Below, piece after piece: positions 58,787-64,000 of a DNA stretch of 64,000 nt. The notes below the pieces were generated by a model. That model saw only the letters and a list, made by a program, of their open reading frames with translations. It was not told the DNA's origin and ran no database searches. Made by a program: the position numbers and the translations under genes. The DNA is from Pirellulaceae bacterium (GTDB lineage Bacteria > Planctomycetota > Planctomycetia > Pirellulales > Pirellulaceae): assembly GCA_026004795.1 (NCBI GenBank), contig BPJV01000005.1:186001-250000 (forward strand), in the 5' to 3' direction. The number at the start of each line of letters is the position of its first letter. Within the stretch, counting starts at the first letter, position 1.

Positions 58787-59206
58787 ATGCATCGCATACG
58801 GCTGCGGAAGCCTTGGGAAGTCGCGTTGGCGCCAGGGCTACGTCGAATCGTCTACCGGAGGCGATTCAATCGCCCTACCGGCATCCAGGAGGACCAACGT
58901 ATGGTCGTGTGGATTGGCCGTACCGAAGGCGTCCCGGCAGGCGGCGTCCCTCAATTACGACTCAACGGTACGAGCGTGGACCTCTATGCGGTCGATTCGG
59001 CGTCGGCTTGGGTCAGTGCGCCGATCGACCACATGGTACGGCCTCATAATTCCCTAGAACTGTGTTTCAATGAGGGGGGCACGGGAATCGATGGGACCGA
59101 CGATGTTTTAGCGTTGCCCGTCGCACAGTTGCTCCAGCGCTTCTACCAACGATGGAACATTGCCCTTTGCATAGTCGACACGTCTGAGTCCCTTTCGACC
59201 TGCTAA
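58787..59206 (+). CDS. Small protein with galactose-binding-fold-like pattern
   Basis: The 139-residue protein begins MHRIRLRKPWEV, then YRRRFNRPTGI, RMVVWIGRTEG, PQLRLNGTSVDLY and DHMVRPHNSLELCF. This order resembles the sugar-binding beta-sandwich of glycoside hydrolase family 2, seen as short stand-alone proteins in planctomycetes. No signal peptide is present. It starts 13 bases after the pseudopilin stop, so probably the same operon. The function is unknown; the fold is inferred from pattern only. Confidence 0.6.
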   Translation: MHRIRLRKPWEVALAPGLRRIVYRRRFNRPTGIQEDQRMVVWIGRTEGVPAGGVPQLRLNGTSVDLYAVDSASAWVSAPIDHMVRPHNSLELCFNEGGTGIDGTDDVLALPVAQLLQRFYQRWNIALCIVDTSESLSTC

Positions 59207-59327
59207 CCGGCTGCTACTACCAGCAACTCAAATAGTTACCATCCGCCTCAGTTGCCCCCATTGGTCTATCAGGGGGCCGAGTATTGGTTCAGTAGCAGTT
59301 GATGGTGCGCCCTCTCAGCCGCAAAAC

Positions 59328-59376
59328 TTGGTGCCATCGGCTGTATTCGCAAATGTATTTTGGTGCCATCGGCTGT
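59328..59376. repeat. Duplicated 17-base IS110 right-end sequence
   Basis: TTGGTGCCATCGGCTGT occurs at 59328-59344 and again at 59360-59376, the second directly adjoining the IS110 remnant. The same 17 bases border the other two IS110 copies (near 9857-9873 and 62971-62987). Confidence 0.85.
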
Positions 59377-59377
59377 C

Positions 59378-60809
<1,432 letters not shown>

Positions 60810-62351
60810 GTGAGGCAGAGCCTCGGGTGCTGGGCGTTCCCAGGCAGAGCCTGGGAACGAGACGATATCCAAAACGGTGAGCAAACTCCCTTCGGCCCTG
60901 TCTTCAGTAAAGCCAACCGCAATAACAACTCGTCGCTCGAGTATTTTGCTGCCAGCTACGGCACCGGGCGGGGAGCCTACCAGTCGCTGGCCAGTGCATT
61001 GACCGGCGCCTCCGCCTCCCTCTCCGGCGATGGCGATAGTCAGGGCTTTGCGGTCCTGCTGATTGACCAGACCAGTGACTATGCCGGCTCGGAGCGGCAG
61101 CAGGCCGGTTTCAACGATGTCTGGGAGGGCTCTTCGACCAGCAACTCGTCCCTGCACTTAACACTCGTCGACCACTGGGACAGCACCGGCTCGCTGTCGG
61201 CCAGCCTGGCCGCTGATGGCACGTCCACGTGGAACGGTTCGGCATCCTCCTCGGCCACTTCGTCGGTCGATTACCAACAGCATTACGATTCGGTCGACCA
61301 GGCCATTATGTTGCTGGGCGAAATGGGTTGGGATTACCAATCGCTGCGCGATGCATCGTTCCAGCGCTCGGCCAACTGGAACGCCCTCTTCGATCCATCG
61401 ACCGGCCAGTTCGACGAGTCGTTCACGGTTTCGGGCGACGATGAAGTCCTTTTGAGCGGTTACGAGTACCATCCGACCAACACCAACCTCTGGAAAACCC
61501 CGCTGGAAGAAGCTCTTGAAGAACTTTTCCCGCTCGACTACCTCGACACCACCGGCGATCCACCTAGCAGCACCGACCCCTCCGCAAGTGACCAATCCGG
61601 CGATTCATCCGACGGCGGCGATCTCGATGGTTACGCCGGGGACTACCAAGGTGATCTGTTCGGCGAGGAGCAAGGCGGCTCGTCCGGCGGCGTCTACTAC
61701 ACCGCTTACTCTGGCTCGGGGCAATCGGAGACATATTCAAGCAGCTCGCCAAGCAGATCCGGTTGGGGTGGCTTTTGGGACAAAGTCCAACTGGGGCTAG
61801 ACGTAGTGGGCTGCATTCCCGTAATCGGTGAAGCGGCCGATGGAGTCAACGGAGTGATTTCATTGGCTCGCGGCGATCATGTGGGCGCCGGCCTGTCATT
61901 CGCATCCATGATCCCAGTCTACGGCGACATCGTCGGCAAGGGTGGAAAAGTTGCTCGCTACGCTGCAAAATACGGCGACGAAGCCGCCGAGGCCGGGAAG
62001 CGACTTGTCGACTCGCAAGTAAGTCGTTTTAACACCCGTTATGGAACGTATGCTCGGCGTATTGACGAGTACAAGCATGCGTTAGACATCGATCACGTTC
62101 GCGCGGCGGCTCGTGAAAAAGCCGGAGAGATTGTGGCAACAAAGAAAAGCGGAGTACCGTTTGACCACCTGAATGAAACACGCGAGGCGATGCACGGTGT
62201 TCACGAGAGAATCCCCCTTTTGAAAAAATACCTGTCCGATCCGAACCTGACTCCTGAGCAGCGGGCCGCGATTGAGGCTGAACTGAGTGAGGCCTCGAAG
62301 CTATTGGACCGAGCGGAACGAATCTTGGGGGAATCCGCACCAAGGAGATAA
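60810..62351 (+). CDS. Polymorphic toxin, N-terminally truncated, with type-28-like toxin domain
   Basis: The frame covers 513 codons, but the first 25 or so come from palindromic repeats and no good start is visible. Residues of about 45-170 are Ser/Gly-rich (SLSASLAADGTSTWNGSASSSATSS), like the end of a large surface protein. A pre-toxin TG-type segment follows (GCIPVIGEAADGVNGVISLARGDHVGAGLSFASMIPVYGD). The C-terminal 100 residues (KSGVPFDHLNETREAM, LLKKYLSDPNLTPEQRAAIEAELSEASKLLDRAE) resemble the polymorphic toxin type 28 domain, predicted to be an RNase. The delivery part is missing. The stop lies inside the ribosome site of the next gene. Confidence 0.65.
   Translation: MRQSLGCWAFPGRAWERDDIQNGEQTPFGPVFSKANRNNNSSLEYFAASYGTGRGAYQSLASALTGASASLSGDGDSQGFAVLLIDQTSDYAGSERQQAGFNDVWEGSSTSNSSLHLTLVDHWDSTGSLSASLAADGTSTWNGSASSSATSSVDYQQHYDSVDQAIMLLGEMGWDYQSLRDASFQRSANWNALFDPSTGQFDESFTVSGDDEVLLSGYEYHPTNTNLWKTPLEEALEELFPLDYLDTTGDPPSSTDPSASDQSGDSSDGGDLDGYAGDYQGDLFGEEQGGSSGGVYYTAYSGSGQSETYSSSSPSRSGWGGFWDKVQLGLDVVGCIPVIGEAADGVNGVISLARGDHVGAGLSFASMIPVYGDIVGKGGKVARYAAKYGDEAAEAGKRLVDSQVSRFNTRYGTYARRIDEYKHALDIDHVRAAAREKAGEIVATKKSGVPFDHLNETREAMHGVHERIPLLKKYLSDPNLTPEQRAAIEAELSEASKLLDRAERILGESAPRR
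60812..60859. repeat. Two palindromes with AGA loop
   Basis: GAGGC-AGA-GCCTC (60812-60824) is followed by CGTTCCCAGGC-AGA-GCCTGGGAACG (60835-60859), an 11-bp perfect stem. The second is a widespread interspersed repeat type in planctomycete-like genomes, and its translation FPGRAWER is not part of a real protein. Confidence 0.8.
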
Positions 62352-62355
62352 TCAG

Positions 62356-62925
62356 ATGGTGTCTACTCCCGAACAACGCCGCAGGGGACTGCAGGTCCTA
62401 AAAAACCCAGCGGCGTACAGTGATACCGAGGTGCACAATGCAGTTCTCGACGTACGGCGTCGACCGGAACCTGGGGATGAGAAGCTTCTGCTGCCGTTGT
62501 TGGAACATGCAGATGCCATGGTAGTTGCAGCAGTGCTGTATTCGTTGACCCACGTTTATGGGACTGTCGAACAGTACCGCGACTTGATCATGAAACTGGC
62601 GCAAGGTGATCCGCGCGATTGCATGGAGATGCCGATTCAATCGAGCGCTATATCGGACTTGGCCGAGCTAGCACAGCACGATCGCGAGGCGCTAGACTTG
62701 TTGCGTCGGATTGCAGAGGATTCGGGAACGGCTGAAGTGCCTCGGCAGCGCGCTTGGTTTTGTCTTGCGGGTCTATTTAATGTCCCGTGGTCGAAAGAGG
62801 ACAGCGAAGCGATGATCTGGGATCCGGACAGCCAGCGGTCCGAGCAGGCCAAGGCGAGAGTCCGTGAAGCCGCCGAGGGACTGAATTGGAAACCTGTCCA
62901 GCCGCCGCGAAAGTATTTCGTTTAA
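62356..62925 (+). CDS. Candidate immunity protein (HEAT-like)
   Basis: The 189-residue soluble protein starts at ATG 62356, with AAGGAG eight bases upstream and only four bases after the toxin stop. It is mostly helical pairs (DEKLLLPLLEHADAMVVAAVLYSL, SAISDLAELAQHDREALDLLRRIAEDSG), a HEAT-like pattern known in several immunity proteins. Its position directly after a polymorphic toxin gene makes an antidote role the simplest reading. It shows no membrane segment, as expected for neutralising a cytosolic toxin. The family is not recognised. Confidence 0.65.
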   Translation: MVSTPEQRRRGLQVLKNPAAYSDTEVHNAVLDVRRRPEPGDEKLLLPLLEHADAMVVAAVLYSLTHVYGTVEQYRDLIMKLAQGDPRDCMEMPIQSSAISDLAELAQHDREALDLLRRIAEDSGTAEVPRQRAWFCLAGLFNVPWSKEDSEAMIWDPDSQRSEQAKARVREAAEGLNWKPVQPPRKYFV

Positions 62926-62970
62926 CGTACTGGTCCACCCTGCGCTGCCGTGCCTCATAAGTTCAATATT

Positions 62971-64000
<1,030 letters not shown>

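Overview
The window looks like a chromosomal segment of a planctomycete, probably Pirellulales-like. This is inferred from gene content, not from a marker gene: a fused ResB-CcsA cytochrome c assembly protein, a methenyl-tetrahydromethanopterin cyclohydrolase next to an ATP-grasp protein, a DUF4175-type giant membrane protein, a very long pseudopilin, many secreted proteins of unknown function, and accessory DNA with RAYT-type and IS110 transposases. I saw no rRNA, tRNA or CRISPR array.

Layout. 1-4.3 kb: the end of a membrane protein gene, then a uronate-isomerase-like amidohydrolase and a large TPR protein on the minus strand. 4.3-10 kb: accessory DNA with short GTGCCACCCAC-type repeats, a tandem duplication carrying one intact and one 5'-truncated RAYT-like transposase, REP-like hairpins, and a complete IS110 element with a long structured left end (candidate bridge RNA). 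10-14 kb: a membrane-tethered HTH protein, a coiled-coil protein and a lipoprotein. 13.9-22.4 kb: ResB-CcsA, an EamA exporter, a secreted alpha/beta hydrolase and a membrane pyrophosphatase. 23-27.8 kb: an SbcD/YhaO-like nuclease and YhaN-like ATPase pair. 28-31.4 kb: ispH, pyrB and a dihydroorotase homologue that has lost its catalytic residues. 31.8-35.5 kb: mch, an ATP-grasp ligase and an OleC-like adenylating enzyme in one overlapping operon. 35.7-38 kb: rarA and an orphan response regulator. 39-47.3 kb: a DUF4175-like protein followed by secreted proteins, including a terpene-cyclase-fold protein and one with an NPCBM-like domain. 47.3-59.2 kb: a Gfo/Idh/MocA oxidoreductase, a helical-repeat protein, a molybdopterin oxidoreductase, two secreted proteins, a GT39-like membrane protein, a pseudopilin and a small sugar-binding-fold-like protein. 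59.3-64 kb: a second accessory island with an IS110 remnant, a field of three-base-loop mini-hairpins, an N-terminally truncated polymorphic toxin (pre-toxin TG plus type-28-like toxin domain) with a downstream immunity candidate, and a nearly identical IS110 copy in inverted orientation cut by the window end.

The core genes fall into recognisable pathways: isoprenoid and pyrimidine synthesis, H4MPT-linked C1 metabolism, cytochrome c maturation, and DNA repair and replication restart. The most notable items are the catalytically dead dihydroorotase beside pyrB, the mch/ATP-grasp/OleC operon, the IS110 left end, the GTGCCACCCAC motif at several mobile-element break points, and the toxin-immunity remnant.
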